Of a stretch of 44,007 nucleotides of DNA, positions 1-9,200 are shown piece after piece. The first letter of the stretch is position 1, and each line of letters starts with the position of its first letter. A model generated the notes under the pieces. That model did no database searches, had not been told where the DNA came from, and was given only the letters and a program-made list of their open reading frames with translations. The position numbers and the translations under genes were made by a program. Source of the stretch: Flavobacterium tructae (GTDB lineage Bacteria; Bacteroidota; Bacteroidia; Flavobacteriales; Flavobacteriaceae); the NCBI RefSeq assembly GCF_002217475.1, contig NZ_MUHH01000038.1:1-44007 (forward strand), in the 5' to 3' direction.

Positions 1-1
1 G

Positions 2-184
2 CCAGAAATCAATTTACATCCTGGAATGCAAAGATTATTTCTAGAGCAAATTACATCAAATAAAGATTTAATTAGTAAGAAGCTCAAGTACATAATTAGC
101 ACTCATTCAAATCATTTTTTAGATTTAACAATTGAAAAAATGATGTGTCGATTTATTTATTTTCTCAAAGAAGTAATGAATTAA
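2..184 (+). pseudogene. 3' end of OLD-family ATPase region, cut off by a frameshift
   Basis: Reading from base 2 gives a frame that begins before the window and ends at the stop codon 182-184. It contains PEINLHPGMQRLFLEQI, the Walker B region of an ABC/SMC-like ATPase, and IISTHSNHFLD, the H-loop/switch region, as in OLD-family (overcoming lysogenization defect) nucleases. In that family the ATPase is followed in the same chain by a TOPRIM nuclease domain. Here that domain lies in another frame from 145. One extra A in the run of six A at 135-140 would join the two frames as ...IEKNDVSIYLFSQ..., so I read this as one gene broken by a single-base deletion, or a sequencing error. The N-terminal part and the start are outside the window. 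Confidence 0.75.
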
Positions 185-1029
185 ATGATAAACAGTTTAC
201 TATTAAAAATGTAAACAGAGGAAATAATTTGCTTCTGCATGAATTAGGTGTAAATAATTCATCTGTTTTCATGGCAAATTGTAGTATTTGGATTGAAGGA
301 ATATCAGATAGAAATTATATAAAAACATTTCTAAAATCATATACTAATTATCTTTTAAAAAATGATAAAAAAAAATATGTAAATATTAAAGAGGATATAG
401 ATTTTGCATTTTTTGAATATGCAGGATCAAATATTGACCATTATATTTTTGATGATAAAGTAGAGAAGGAAGATATAGATATTGTTCTAAATGATATAAC
501 AGCTTTAGCAATTAGTAATAAAATATTTCTTTTAGCGGATTCTGATGCATCTAAAAAAAGCAGTGCAAAAGGAATTAGATTGAAAAGGTTAGAAGAAGCA
601 CAAACAGATAATTTTATCCCTAAAATTGTTTGGGATATAAGAGAAGTAGAGAATCTTTTGACTAATGAAATGTGGAAACAAATTCTAATTGATCTTTGTA
701 ATAAAACGTTAGTTAAATCCCATAAAGATGAAATTTTAGTAAAAATTGATGAAGCATTATCTGAAATTGATTCTTCAAATTTTGTGAAAGAATACGTTGG
801 AGAATTTCTTGAAGAAATTAGAAATAAAATGGGAAAAATTTCTTCTACTTTTATACTAAATCAATCTGCTTATGAAGTAAAGCCAGATAATAGATTTGGA
901 ACAATAATTAATAAACGAGAACTGAGCGAGTTAGTTTTTAATAAAAATTTTTCATGGGACATTTTATCTAAAAACAAAGAAATTAAAAACTTAACAATTG
1001 AAATTTTTAATTTCATCACGCAAAAATAA
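145..1029 (+). CDS. TOPRIM half of an OLD-family endonuclease (out of frame with its ATPase half)
   Basis: The 294-codon frame opens with a GTG that is probably not a real start. It carries WIEGISDRNYI (about residues 49-59), which fits the conserved glutamate motif of TOPRIM domains, and FLLADSDAS (about 128-136), which fits the DxD metal-binding motif. OLD nucleases use this domain with divalent metal to cut DNA after ATPase activity by the upstream domain, often in phage defence. The upstream bases 2-184 encode the end of such an ATPase in a different frame. Alone, this product would lack the ATPase and is probably inactive unless the frames are joined by slippage on the A run at 135-140. 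Very A/T-rich DNA suggests acquired material. Confidence 0.7.
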   Translation: MSIYLFSQRSNELNDKQFTIKNVNRGNNLLLHELGVNNSSVFMANCSIWIEGISDRNYIKTFLKSYTNYLLKNDKKKYVNIKEDIDFAFFEYAGSNIDHYIFDDKVEKEDIDIVLNDITALAISNKIFLLADSDASKKSSAKGIRLKRLEEAQTDNFIPKIVWDIREVENLLTNEMWKQILIDLCNKTLVKSHKDEILVKIDEALSEIDSSNFVKEYVGEFLEEIRNKMGKISSTFILNQSAYEVKPDNRFGTIINKRELSELVFNKNFSWDILSKNKEIKNLTIEIFNFITQK

Positions 1030-1055
1030 CGACCATCATCCATTATATTTACATT

Positions 1056-1625
1056 ATGTTTAAATACTTATTATTAGCCGTTAACTTCTTTTATTTAAAT
1101 ATTGTTTTCTCTCAAAACTTTAAAGAAATAAACTCTCTTGAAGAAGCTGAGAATTTTATTAAATTGAATCCAAAAGCTGAAATTGCAACTTTAGAAATTA
1201 GTAATGATAGTCTCAATTATTATAAAAATAGATTTCTTGAAAAAGATATGATAGATAAAGATAGAATTGTAAAAATTGAACCTATTCTATCGATGAGAGT
1301 GAGTTATATTTATCTAGATGGTAGTAAATTGACGATTAATCAGATTAATAAAAAGCGGAAAGAAATTATTAAATCATACAAAAAAAGCAAACCATTTGAA
1401 GAATTAGTGGTTATTTACAATATGGATGGTAATTCAAGTAAAGGTGATTTGGGATGGTTTAATGAAGGAGTTATGCATAAGACATTTGAAGATGCAATTA
1501 AGAGTCATAAAAAAAATGATTTGTTTGAGGTTGATATTCCTGAAAATAAATGGTATTATGTTGTTTTAAAAACTTATAACGATTTACCTAAATCAATTTT
1601 GTATGTTTTGAGTTTGATTGAGTAA
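1056..1625 (+). CDS. secreted parvulin-like (PpiC) peptidyl-prolyl isomerase domain protein
   Basis: The protein has 189 residues. Residues 1-20 form a signal peptide ending in VFSQ, so it is exported. The C-terminal part, about 100-189, resembles a rotamase/parvulin domain: SKGDLGWFNEG (about 128-138) matches the GGDLGWF element, followed by FEDAI and a closing WYYVVLKTY strand where parvulins have wHii.v. The N-terminal 80 residues resemble nothing I can name. Parvulins catalyse cis-trans isomerisation of prolyl bonds and often help fold envelope proteins. It starts 26 bases after the broken OLD gene and shares its A/T-rich composition, but no functional link is evident. Catalytic competence is uncertain. 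Confidence 0.6.
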   Translation: MFKYLLLAVNFFYLNIVFSQNFKEINSLEEAENFIKLNPKAEIATLEISNDSLNYYKNRFLEKDMIDKDRIVKIEPILSMRVSYIYLDGSKLTINQINKKRKEIIKSYKKSKPFEELVVIYNMDGNSSKGDLGWFNEGVMHKTFEDAIKSHKKNDLFEVDIPENKWYYVVLKTYNDLPKSILYVLSLIE

Positions 1626-1768
1626 AAACAAGATGTAATTATCAAAATCAATACCCCGCTCTCCGAAGTCTCTCAGCTTCGTAGCAACAACGTTAAGCAA
1701 ATATCTAAAATAAATAAGAGATTTTTAATCATCCAGATTTGTTGCCTAATGCTAAGTAATACTTCAAG

Positions 1769-1816
1769 AAAATAAAATTTGCTTCCTCAACAAAAAGTTG
1801 TGGCAAATTTTATTTT
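1769..1816. repeat. 14-bp inverted repeat overlapping the first hairpin of the array
   Basis: AAAATAAAATTTGC at 1769-1782 is the exact reverse complement of 1803-1816. Its right arm uses bases that otherwise form the 3' part of the left arm and the loop of the hairpin at 1795-1838, so the two foldings exclude each other. This is the geometry of an attenuator-like switch, but no regulated gene is evident. Confidence 0.6.
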
Positions 1817-2001
1817 TATTTTTGTTTTGCCACAACTTCTGTGACAAACTTTTTTTTATTTTTTATTTTGTCACAAAACTGTGACAAAAATATTTTTATT
1901 TTTCATTTTGTCACAAAAGCTGTGTCAAACTTGATTTTTATTTTTGTTTTGACACAGAAGTTGTGTCAAAGTTTTTATTTTTTTAAATTTTGACACAACT
2001 T
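1795..2001. repeat. array of five tandem hairpins, period 40-41 bp
   Basis: Five successive inverted repeats were read directly. Arms are 1795-1807/1826-1838, 1840-1848/1867-1875, 1880-1889/1906-1915, 1920-1929/1948-1957 and 1958-1970/1989-2001. All stems are perfect (9-13 bp) with T-rich loops of 16-18 bases. The shared stem is TTGTGnCAAA, where the variable base is G in unit 1, A in units 2-3 and T in units 4-5, always matched by the complementary base in the other arm. Units abut almost directly. The array lies between two convergent genes (PpiC-like and XRE). Function is unknown. Multiple terminators, a structured RNA or a protein-binding array are all possible. Confidence 0.9.
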
Positions 2002-2019
2002 TAAAAAAGAAATGACAAC

Positions 2020-2063
2020 AAAAAAATGCGCAAAATCAAAAGGATGATTTGCGCATTTTTTTA
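2020..2063 (-). terminator. intrinsic terminator, probably bidirectional
   Basis: AAAAAATGCGCAAAatca pairs with tgaTTTGCGCATTTTTT. On the minus strand it lies just after the XRE regulator gene (stop at 2089), and a T run follows the stem in both directions. Confidence 0.8.
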
Positions 2064-2088
2064 TCAGAAAGTTCTCTTGGTGAGACTG

Positions 2089-2487
2089 TTATTTCAGTTT
2101 CATCAATTTTTCTAAGTATTCAACTTTATCTTTTTCTGCCTGAACTAAACGTTCGTACAGCTCTACTACTTTATCAAGAGGGTTGAAAGTACAGTGATTA
2201 TTATTGTTACTTAAATGGCCATTATTAGCACTATTATCGTAAAAATTATTAAAGAAATTAAAAACAGATTCTTCTGTAAAATTTTCAATCGCTTCTACCG
2301 TCACGCCAAGTGCTTTTGCAATTAGTACTAGTTTTTCTTTGTCTATATTTTCGCTGGCTTCAATATTCGAAACAGATTGTTGGCTTACTCCAATAGCTTC
2401 TGCAAGAATCTCTTGTTTCATACCGCGAAGTTCTCTGATACGGCTGATATTTCGGCCAATATTTCTGGGTCTGGTTTCTGTGCTCAT
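2089..2487 (-). CDS. XRE-family helix-turn-helix transcriptional regulator
   Basis: The protein has 132 residues. Residues about 10-65 form a classic HTH_3/XRE DNA-binding domain: ISRIRELRGMKQEILAEAIG then VSQQSVSNIE as recognition helix and LVLIAKALGVTVEAI. The rest is an Asn-rich linker (about 70-105) and a C-terminal helix rich in Glu/Lys, probably a coiled coil for dimerisation (VVELYERLVQAEKDKVEYLEKLMKL). It probably represses or activates nearby or dispersed genes; the target is unknown. A TATCTTTG promoter element ends only four bases before the ATG, so the mRNA may be leaderless. A terminator follows at 2020-2063. Confidence 0.85.
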   Translation of the reverse strand: MSTETRPRNIGRNISRIRELRGMKQEILAEAIGVSQQSVSNIEASENIDKEKLVLIAKALGVTVEAIENFTEESVFNFFNNFYDNSANNGHLSNNNNHCTFNPLDKVVELYERLVQAEKDKVEYLEKLMKLK

Positions 2488-2491
2488 AATT

Positions 2492-2499
2492 CAAAGATA
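2492..2499 (-). promoter_or_regulatory. -7 promoter element of the XRE gene
   Basis: Minus strand reads TATCTTTG, matching the Bacteroidota TAnnTTTG consensus, four bases before the ATG at 2487. No clear TTTG -33 box is visible. Confidence 0.55.
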
Positions 2500-2655
2500 T
2501 TTAATTTTTTTGATAAAAACAGCGATCGGTAAAATACAAGGCTAATTTGGTAATGTACTTTCGGGTGTTTTTTATCCATTGTAAATATATTCTTTTTCTT
2601 ACTTTTATAAAAGCTGTATTTGTCGCATAAATCGTAAAGCAGATTATTTAAAAGT

Positions 2656-2805
2656 ATGAATTACAAAATGTCATTTAAGGAAAGAGCGGAGTTGGGTATG
2701 AAAATATTAGCGAAGCAGAAACCTGTTACCTTAGAACAGGCGAGAGCGCAGGCAAAACGGCTTAGTGAAAACAGTGTTACAAAAGACAAAAGGAAAAAAA
2801 TCTAA
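2656..2805 (+). CDS. 49-residue basic protein, unknown function
   Basis: Translation begins MNYKMSFKERAELGMKIL and ends KDKRKKI. It is highly charged, with a predicted helical middle (TLEQARAQAKRL). An internal Met at 2668 is an alternative start. It is divergent from the XRE gene with about 170 bp between them. Codon use looks like real coding sequence, but I recognise no family. Confidence 0.45.
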   Translation: MNYKMSFKERAELGMKILAKQKPVTLEQARAQAKRLSENSVTKDKRKKI

Positions 2806-2926
2806 AAGAAACTTTCTCACCTCATTACAATCCGGGAAGAATTGTATTCTTAAAAAACAAAACTCAAGGCAGATTTTTACTACAAAATCAGGTATTTCTA
2901 CGGGGTCTCAAAACCGACATTAATTT

Positions 2927-2934
2927 TAAATTTG
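2927..2934 (+). promoter_or_regulatory. -7 promoter element of the tyrosinase operon
   Basis: TAAATTTG fits TAnnTTTG and lies 46 bases before the ATG at 2981. Downstream, CATTGC and GCAATG form a small hairpin in the predicted leader. The -33 box is unclear. Confidence 0.45.
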
Positions 2935-2980
2935 AATTGCATTGCTAAATGTGTTGGCAATGAATGATTTAAGTTAAGAA

Positions 2981-3922
2981 ATGAAAGGATGCCCCAAATC
3001 CATAGTGACCTTTTGCTTTTTACTAAGCAATTTGTTTTTGTTCTCTCAAAACGAACATTTAGTGATCGGGAGAACAACAGGAAAACTGCTGCTTAAAAAT
3101 AACGTCTTTGTCCGGACTTTTGGTTTTACAAACTCTCTTTCGGGGCAGGTTACTTTGCCGGGATCTGAGATAAAGGCAAAGGTTGGCGATACTGTTCGGG
3201 TTGATTTTTGGAGCATTTCGCAGGGAAATCCGGTCTCTTTATTTTGCAAAGAAATTGATTTTGTTCAATGGGATAAAAACAATAAGCTGATGAAGAAAAA
3301 AGAGGCCATTCATCATATGGAGCATGGGTTTTATTCTTTTATAGCCGAAAAACCGGGTACCTATTTGTATTACAGTCCCGAAAATTATCCGTTCAACCTT
3401 CAGGCGGGAATGTTTGGCCTCATCATTATTGAACCGAAAGAAAAAGATCTTCTGGCGGCTGAGCCCTTGCGTGAAATTGTTTGGTGCAGCAACGAACTGG
3501 ATGCAAAATGGCATACCGATGCCATCATGGGTACCGAATACGATCCTCGAAATAAACCTATTGTTCTTCCTCCCTACAAACCCAATTATTTTTTGATTAA
3601 TGGCAAAGTTGCTTCTGATAGTAAGGGCTTACAATCGTTAGATCGTAAAAACGAAACGGTGCTGCTTCGATTGGTTAATTCGGGATTATATCTTCATGAA
3701 ATTGTATTTCCGCCTAACGCAAAACTAAAGCTGAGGTTTGGAAGTGAGACCGCTCTAACAGAATCGGCTAACGGATGCACAGCCGCACTTCATGCGGGAG
3801 AAAGTCTGGAAATACTGATTTCTCTGGAAAATGTGGGAGATACAGAACAACTGATGTATCGTTTTACTGATCCTATTTCAAAAAAGAAAGTTTACGAAAC
3901 GGCTATTGCTGTTTTTCATTAA
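2981..3922 (+). CDS. multicopper-oxidase-like two-cupredoxin protein lacking copper ligands
   Basis: The protein has 313 residues with a signal peptide (cleavage about residue 23, LFLFSQ). It follows the plan of multicopper oxidase domains 1 and 2: VKVGDTVRVDFW-like start, GTYLYYSPENYPFNLQAGMF where oxidases have GTYWYHSH...Q..GMyG, then LIIIEP, and a second domain with FLINGKVASDS and VLLRLVNSGLYLHEI. The His-x-His copper ligands are replaced: the first motif reads PVSLFCKEIDF and the second YYSPE. An oxidase function is therefore unlikely; the fold may serve as a chaperone or scaffold. It is the first gene of a tight operon with a Cys/His-containing secreted protein and a tyrosinase, so help with copper loading or binding of the tyrosinase is the best guess. 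Confidence 0.7.
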   Translation: MKGCPKSIVTFCFLLSNLFLFSQNEHLVIGRTTGKLLLKNNVFVRTFGFTNSLSGQVTLPGSEIKAKVGDTVRVDFWSISQGNPVSLFCKEIDFVQWDKNNKLMKKKEAIHHMEHGFYSFIAEKPGTYLYYSPENYPFNLQAGMFGLIIIEPKEKDLLAAEPLREIVWCSNELDAKWHTDAIMGTEYDPRNKPIVLPPYKPNYFLINGKVASDSKGLQSLDRKNETVLLRLVNSGLYLHEIVFPPNAKLKLRFGSETALTESANGCTAALHAGESLEILISLENVGDTEQLMYRFTDPISKKKVYETAIAVFH

Positions 3923-3939
3923 AATTTAAATCGACGGCT

Positions 3940-4368
3940 ATGAAACAACTGTACTTTTATTGGATACTCCTCTTTTCGGTTTCTATTTCATTTGCGCAAA
4001 ACAAACCTACATTTTCGGTAGTGGGAACTGCGGTCAATAAAGAAAGTGTGCTGAAAAACAAACGGCTTGACATTTCGAAAATCAAGGTCGAAAATATTTC
4101 AAATAAACCCATTTATCTGGTTTGGGAAACCGTATCGAATACATTTCCAAAGGAGTGGGATTGCTCGATGTGCCAGCACGGTGCCTGCCAGATTGGGATT
4201 CCAAAAGGATCTTCTTTTAATAAACTTAACCCAGATCAGCAGGGCTTTATTGCCATTCATGTAATTCCTGCCAACAAAATAGGCAACGGAACGGTGAAAT
4301 TTAAAATCTACGACAAAGCAAATCCCAAGTATGCTCAGATTTTAACTTTTGAAGTCGAAGTGCTTTAA
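3940..4368 (+). CDS. secreted protein with CxxCxHxxC motif in tyrosinase operon
   Basis: The protein has 142 residues, with a signal peptide to about residue 20 (SISFAQ). The rest looks like a beta-sandwich resembling DUF1573/Ig-like domains (VENISNKPIYLVWETVSNTFP... GFIAIHVIPANKIGNGTVKFKIYD). The notable feature is WDCSMCQHGACQIG (about residues 68-81), a cluster of three Cys and one His that could bind copper or form disulfides. It lies 17 bases after the multicopper-oxidase-like gene and 40 bases before the tyrosinase start. A role as tyrosinase copper chaperone is an inference from context only. Confidence 0.65.
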   Translation: MKQLYFYWILLFSVSISFAQNKPTFSVVGTAVNKESVLKNKRLDISKIKVENISNKPIYLVWETVSNTFPKEWDCSMCQHGACQIGIPKGSSFNKLNPDQQGFIAIHVIPANKIGNGTVKFKIYDKANPKYAQILTFEVEVL

Positions 4369-4408
4369 TGTTAACTACCAATTTATTAATCACCCAAAAA
4401 CAAAAAAA

Positions 4409-5872
4409 ATGAAAAAAATTACCATTTTAATCTGTATTATTTTGACTATGGGAATGTCCTATGGTCAAAATAGAAATAATGCGAAATACATTCGATGGAA
4501 CGTTAATACACCTCAGGGATTAGCGAATCTGGAAGCGATGAATGTGGCTTTTAAGAAAATGCGCGAAGCGGGCTGCGAAAAAGGAATTTCCTGGTACTAT
4601 CAGGGAGCGATTCACAGTGTTCCGAAAGAGATTACAGGTGCCAATAAACTTTGTCCGCAATATCAGACCATCAATGATAAGTTATGGGCATGGGCTGATT
4701 GTACGCATAACGGAACAGCAAATGCGAAACTACATTTCTTATTATGGCACAGATTTTACATTTGGCATTTAGAAAAAATTATTCGCGACCTGTCCGGAAA
4801 AGCCGATTTTGCCCTTCCGTACTGGAATTATGGTAGTAAGGCGGTGTCTCAGAATGTGATGGCAGAACCTTTAAGAGTACAGTCCGGTTCTCTTTATACT
4901 GCGGCGCGATACAGCATTTTGAACAATGGAAAACCAATTTTGCCGAGTCAGGTCAATCAGATTCAGCTGGCTTTGGAAGAATTAAAAACCAATCCTTCTT
5001 TCACAGGCGACGCGGGATTCAGCAGAAGCCTTGAGGGCGCCCCTCATGGTTATATGCACAATCTTATCGGTGGGGGATATGCCGATCCAAGTGAAACGTA
5101 TTTCAACGAAATCTACCAAAAAGTTACTTCGGGTTTAATGGCCAATGTAGAGTCGGCCGGATTTGATCCTGTTTTCTGGCTGCATCATAGTATGGTCGAT
5201 CGTATTTGGGATTCCTGGGACGTTTCGATTTACGGACAGCGTCCTACCTTAGAGCAACTAAAAGCTGATCCGTGGCAATATCAGTTTATAAATCCCGACG
5301 GAAGTCGTGTGACGTATACCATGGAGGAAGTATACAACACAGTCTACAACTTAGATTATAAATACGATGATTTGCTTTACGGATCTAAAACTCCGGTTGT
5401 AGCGGCTAATGAAGCAGCAAAAGCTAAAATTTCATTTCAGGATTCAAAAGAAGAAGTGATCTGGGAGCAAAAAGTGAGCAAAGTATTAGGCACTTCGGCT
5501 TTTACCCATAAAGTAAGCAATACCTTTGCGAAAAACACCAATAGAGTTTTTAAAACGGCCAATTCTAAAATAATTCTGAATCTTGATGTAGTGGTTTACA
5601 AAGAGCCAAAAGATTATTATACGGTTTATTTGCGTTATCCCGGGAAAAAAGATCAGTATGTAGGTACAATGACTTTCTTTGGAGTAGCTCATGATCATGG
5701 AACCGGAGACAGCCACGAAATTGGATCAGACGGTGTAAAACTTAACTACTCTTATTACATTTCGGATGACTTAATTAATTCAGATTCCAGTTATGATATT
5801 ATTATCAAAAAGACCGGAGGCGGAGATGCTAAAGTTACTCTGGAAAAAATTAGTGTGATAAAAGCAAATTAA
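4409..5872 (+). CDS. secreted tyrosinase (common central domain)
   Basis: The protein has 487 residues from the ATG at 4409. The longer frame from 4349 overlaps the previous gene and would spoil the signal peptide MKKITILICIILTMGMSYGQ. The type-3 copper site is visible. The CuA region has THNG and KLHFLLWHRFYIWHLE (His at about 100, 109, 114 and 120). The CuB region has APHGYMHNLIGG and DPVFWLHHSMVDRIW. Tyrosinases oxidise mono- and diphenols to quinones, leading to melanin. The C-terminal third (about 370-487) is a beta-rich domain resembling the C-terminal domain of plant polyphenol oxidases (VVYKEPKDYYTVYLRYPGKK..., HDHGTG), which may shield the active site. It is last in the three-gene operon and is followed by a terminator. 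Confidence 0.9.
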   Translation: MKKITILICIILTMGMSYGQNRNNAKYIRWNVNTPQGLANLEAMNVAFKKMREAGCEKGISWYYQGAIHSVPKEITGANKLCPQYQTINDKLWAWADCTHNGTANAKLHFLLWHRFYIWHLEKIIRDLSGKADFALPYWNYGSKAVSQNVMAEPLRVQSGSLYTAARYSILNNGKPILPSQVNQIQLALEELKTNPSFTGDAGFSRSLEGAPHGYMHNLIGGGYADPSETYFNEIYQKVTSGLMANVESAGFDPVFWLHHSMVDRIWDSWDVSIYGQRPTLEQLKADPWQYQFINPDGSRVTYTMEEVYNTVYNLDYKYDDLLYGSKTPVVAANEAAKAKISFQDSKEEVIWEQKVSKVLGTSAFTHKVSNTFAKNTNRVFKTANSKIILNLDVVVYKEPKDYYTVYLRYPGKKDQYVGTMTFFGVAHDHGTGDSHEIGSDGVKLNYSYYISDDLINSDSSYDIIIKKTGGGDAKVTLEKISVIKAN

Positions 5873-5914
5873 GTTTTTTAGATTTTCTGAAAACGACATT
5901 CCAACCATAATCCA

Positions 5915-5948
5915 AACCCTGCAAATACTGATTTGCAGGGTATTTTTT
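5915..5948 (+). terminator. terminator of the tyrosinase operon
   Basis: ACCCTGCAAAT, a four-base loop ACTG, ATTTGCAGGGT, then a run of T. It is a perfect 11-bp stem 44 bases after the tyrosinase stop. The remaining intergenic DNA to 6212 shows only a weak TACATTTA at 6176-6183 that could be the -7 element of the WGR gene. Confidence 0.9.
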
Positions 5949-6212
5949 TGAAATTTAATGCTGCTTTTTTTCGTAGGATTTTTTAACATTTAAAAGATGT
6001 TCTTTTAAGAAGATCTTGCTATAAAATTCTTATTTTACAGATTGAAAATAAAAGTCGATAAAAGGGAATAGAAGCACGCCAGTTCAGGATTTAGGCTTAC
6101 AAAAGAGATCTCCTTCAGTAAAAAAACGACGATTTTCATTACAAAGACATTCAATTACTTTACCTATTTATAGTATACATTTAGAAATAACACTTGTTTT
6201 ATACGATTACTA

Positions 6213-9200
6213 ATGAAAAAAAGTCTCAAATACATTGATGGAAATTCAGATAAATTCTGGGAAATAAACGTGACAGGATTTGAATTTACGGTAACTTACG
6301 GTAAAAACGGAACTTCGGGAACTTCACAGACCAAGAGTTTTTCAACAGATGAAGAATGTTTGCGGAATGCTGAAAAATTAGTCAGCGAAAAACTGAAAAA
6401 AGGATATTCTGAAAACGGAGAAGTGAGTATAGCTTCAAAACCAAAAACGGGTAAGGCGGCAAATTCCGCCGCTGTTTTAGAGGAATACGACGCCATTATA
6501 AAAGCAAAAGATATTCATTTGATGCTTCCTTTTTTAAAAGAAAATGCAAAAGGAAATGTAGAAGCTTTAAAGAAACACATCAAAAAAAATAAAAAGTACT
6601 GGACCCAATACATCGATTTATCCAAAGAACCGGAATTTTTGAAGAAGAATAAAACCGGTAACAATTGGGGATCTTCGTGGGGAACAAGAGGAGATCAAAA
6701 ACAAAAAGAAATGATCACCCTGAGCGCTATCGCATTGTTTGATAAAGCCGACATTAATTCGTGGGATGAAGTACTGCAATTGCTGGATGAAGCCGATCAG
6801 AAATCCTATGTTCTGGACACATTGTTATGGGCAAAACCCAATTGGCTGGAAACTTTTATTTTGGATAAAGTAAAAAGACAGGACTGGGTAAGTGTTAATT
6901 ATCATATTTTGCGAAAGTTTGAAGAGGAAGGTTTGCTGCAATTCAATCCGGAGTTGTACGCTTTAAGTCTCGCTGCAACAAACGAGTGGCGTGCCAAGAC
7001 AAAAATCAGAAAATTCATTAATACCCTTGTAAATGATACAAAAGGATATCAGAGAGATATTCCGGAATTGTTTAATTACGAAACCATACTTCACAACAGC
7101 TTTTTTCGGGATAATGACAACCAAAGTTATGACGAATTTCAGACCTGGAGCATTGTCTACAAAACCTTATTAGACGAGAAAAAAATGGACCGCAGTTTTT
7201 TTATCGAAAATGCCATCCAGATTCAAACCAAAGAATGGAACAACAATCTAAAATCGTTTTTCAGAAAAAGAATCGAAGAATTTAATGCGACAGAAGAAGA
7301 ACTGATTGTTTTTCAGGAAAATATATTTTCGTTTTTGCACAACGCGTATCCGCCCATTACGAGTTACGGAATTGAATTGGTGAAGAAAATTTATGCACAT
7401 CCAAAATTCAAAGCCAAATCATTTCTGGAATGGCTGGAACCTTTAATGATGCGTGGCGACTGCAAAGCAGCCATAAAAAATGCTCTTCCGATTTTAGAAA
7501 AAATAAGTAAAGCCAATCCGAAAGTAAACAATCAAATTGCCTCTATTCTGGCAGATGTTTATGTGATTTCTGATTTGACTTTACAGGAAAAAGTGTCTAA
7601 AATTATTCTGAAAATCGGTTCCTCAAAAGATAAAGTGCTGAAAGAAAAACTGAGTACCTATGTTACTTTGATGCAGGGAAATATCAAATCAGGCTTAAGT
7701 CCGTTTTTAGATGAAGATGCTTTGATGCCGGACGATGCCGGATTTGAAGAATATCAATTCCAACCTCAAAAAGAACTGGTATTGATTGAAGAAGTACAAC
7801 TGCCAAAGGACTGGAACGAAATTTTATTTCAGTTTGGAAACTTCATTGCTTCTGAAGAAGTTCTGGACACCGAAATCCTAATGAATACCTATATTCAGCA
7901 AAGAGATTTGTTTCCCGCCGATTACAGCGTGCAGTTACAGCCTTATCAAAAACAATTGAACAAATTCTATTTTGAAAGTGTTCATAAGAACTATATGAAG
8001 TCGTTTTTGTCTCAGAAAATTGAAAACATCAACAATAAGTTAAGTACTAGAGACAGTCATTACTTAAAAATTAATACACTGGTTTTAATCCGACCGTTAT
8101 TAGAAAAAGTACAGCAGAAAATTGAATCCAATTCAAAACTGCCATTGCTTTCTTTCCCTAGTCATAAACCGTATTGGGTCGCTCCTAAAGTTTTGTTGGA
8201 GCGTGTAATTGCCTATCAAAAAGCAAACGAGGAAATTGATTCTCTGGATTTGGCGATTGCCATTGCGCGAATGCCAAGAGAAAATACCCATGAAGCACTT
8301 CCTTTATTGAATGAAATAGAGGGCGAATTAAAAGCCTTGTTGTCCTACTGTTTGGGAGCAGAAGATAAACTGACGATTGATTCGGGGTCATTAGTTTCAA
8401 AACTTTTGGCAACATTAGGAAAAACGACTAAAGAAAGCGGAATATTATCTTTATGGGCCGTTGCAGCCAGAACATTTTATCCGGACCATACTTTTAGCGA
8501 ATTTGAAAACACCTATTTAAAACAAGTTCCATTTGTAGTTTCGCCATTTCAAACGGAATTCTCCTTTAAAGAAAAATGGAACGAGTGGAACAATTATAAA
8601 ACACACGAAAAAGAAAGATCGCCTTCGTGGTACGAACTTCGTTTCGAACTGCCACAATACATCAAAACGCCCAATTATTTATTGTACAGTCTTGATATTT
8701 ACAAAAGATCGAACAGTTGGGATTACAATATAAACTATGGCGGAAATACATTTTACTGGCACAGCCTGACGCCACAAAACCCGGATGCTTTAGTGATGAC
8801 TTTATTGAACAACTGTGTAGTTCCGGACGGTTCAAAACCGGAATTAAAAGGTTTTCTGGACGTTTTAAACCGACCGGAAATGAGGTTCTCGGATAATGTT
8901 TTATTGTTATTCGCGCTTTGTTTCTTCCAGGAAAAGAAAGATTTACGCTTACTGGCCTCCGAAACTTTAATGAACCTGATTGAGAAACAAACAATCGATA
9001 TAGAGAAGTTTGCTGAGAAGGCGGCTTTTGCAGCAACAGGAAAATATGGTGCTTTTTCGAGATTAACCGATGGAATAATTGCCTTAAAAGATATTTCACC
9101 TATACACAACAGCGCATTGCTGCAGTTCTTTAACACCTTTTTTGCTTGTTTGGAAGTGAGCGAAAAGCTACCGACAAATTTCAAGAAAATGGTCGAAAAC

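Noticed and set aside
1860..2000. CRISPR array as an explanation for the regular repeats
   Set aside because: The units are hairpins with T-rich loops that resemble each other; there are no unique spacers and no cas genes nearby.
8662..9184. Minus-strand ORFs of 143-145 codons opposite the WGR gene
   Set aside because: They are overlapping shadows of a well-supported plus-strand gene with no promoter and no recognisable domain.
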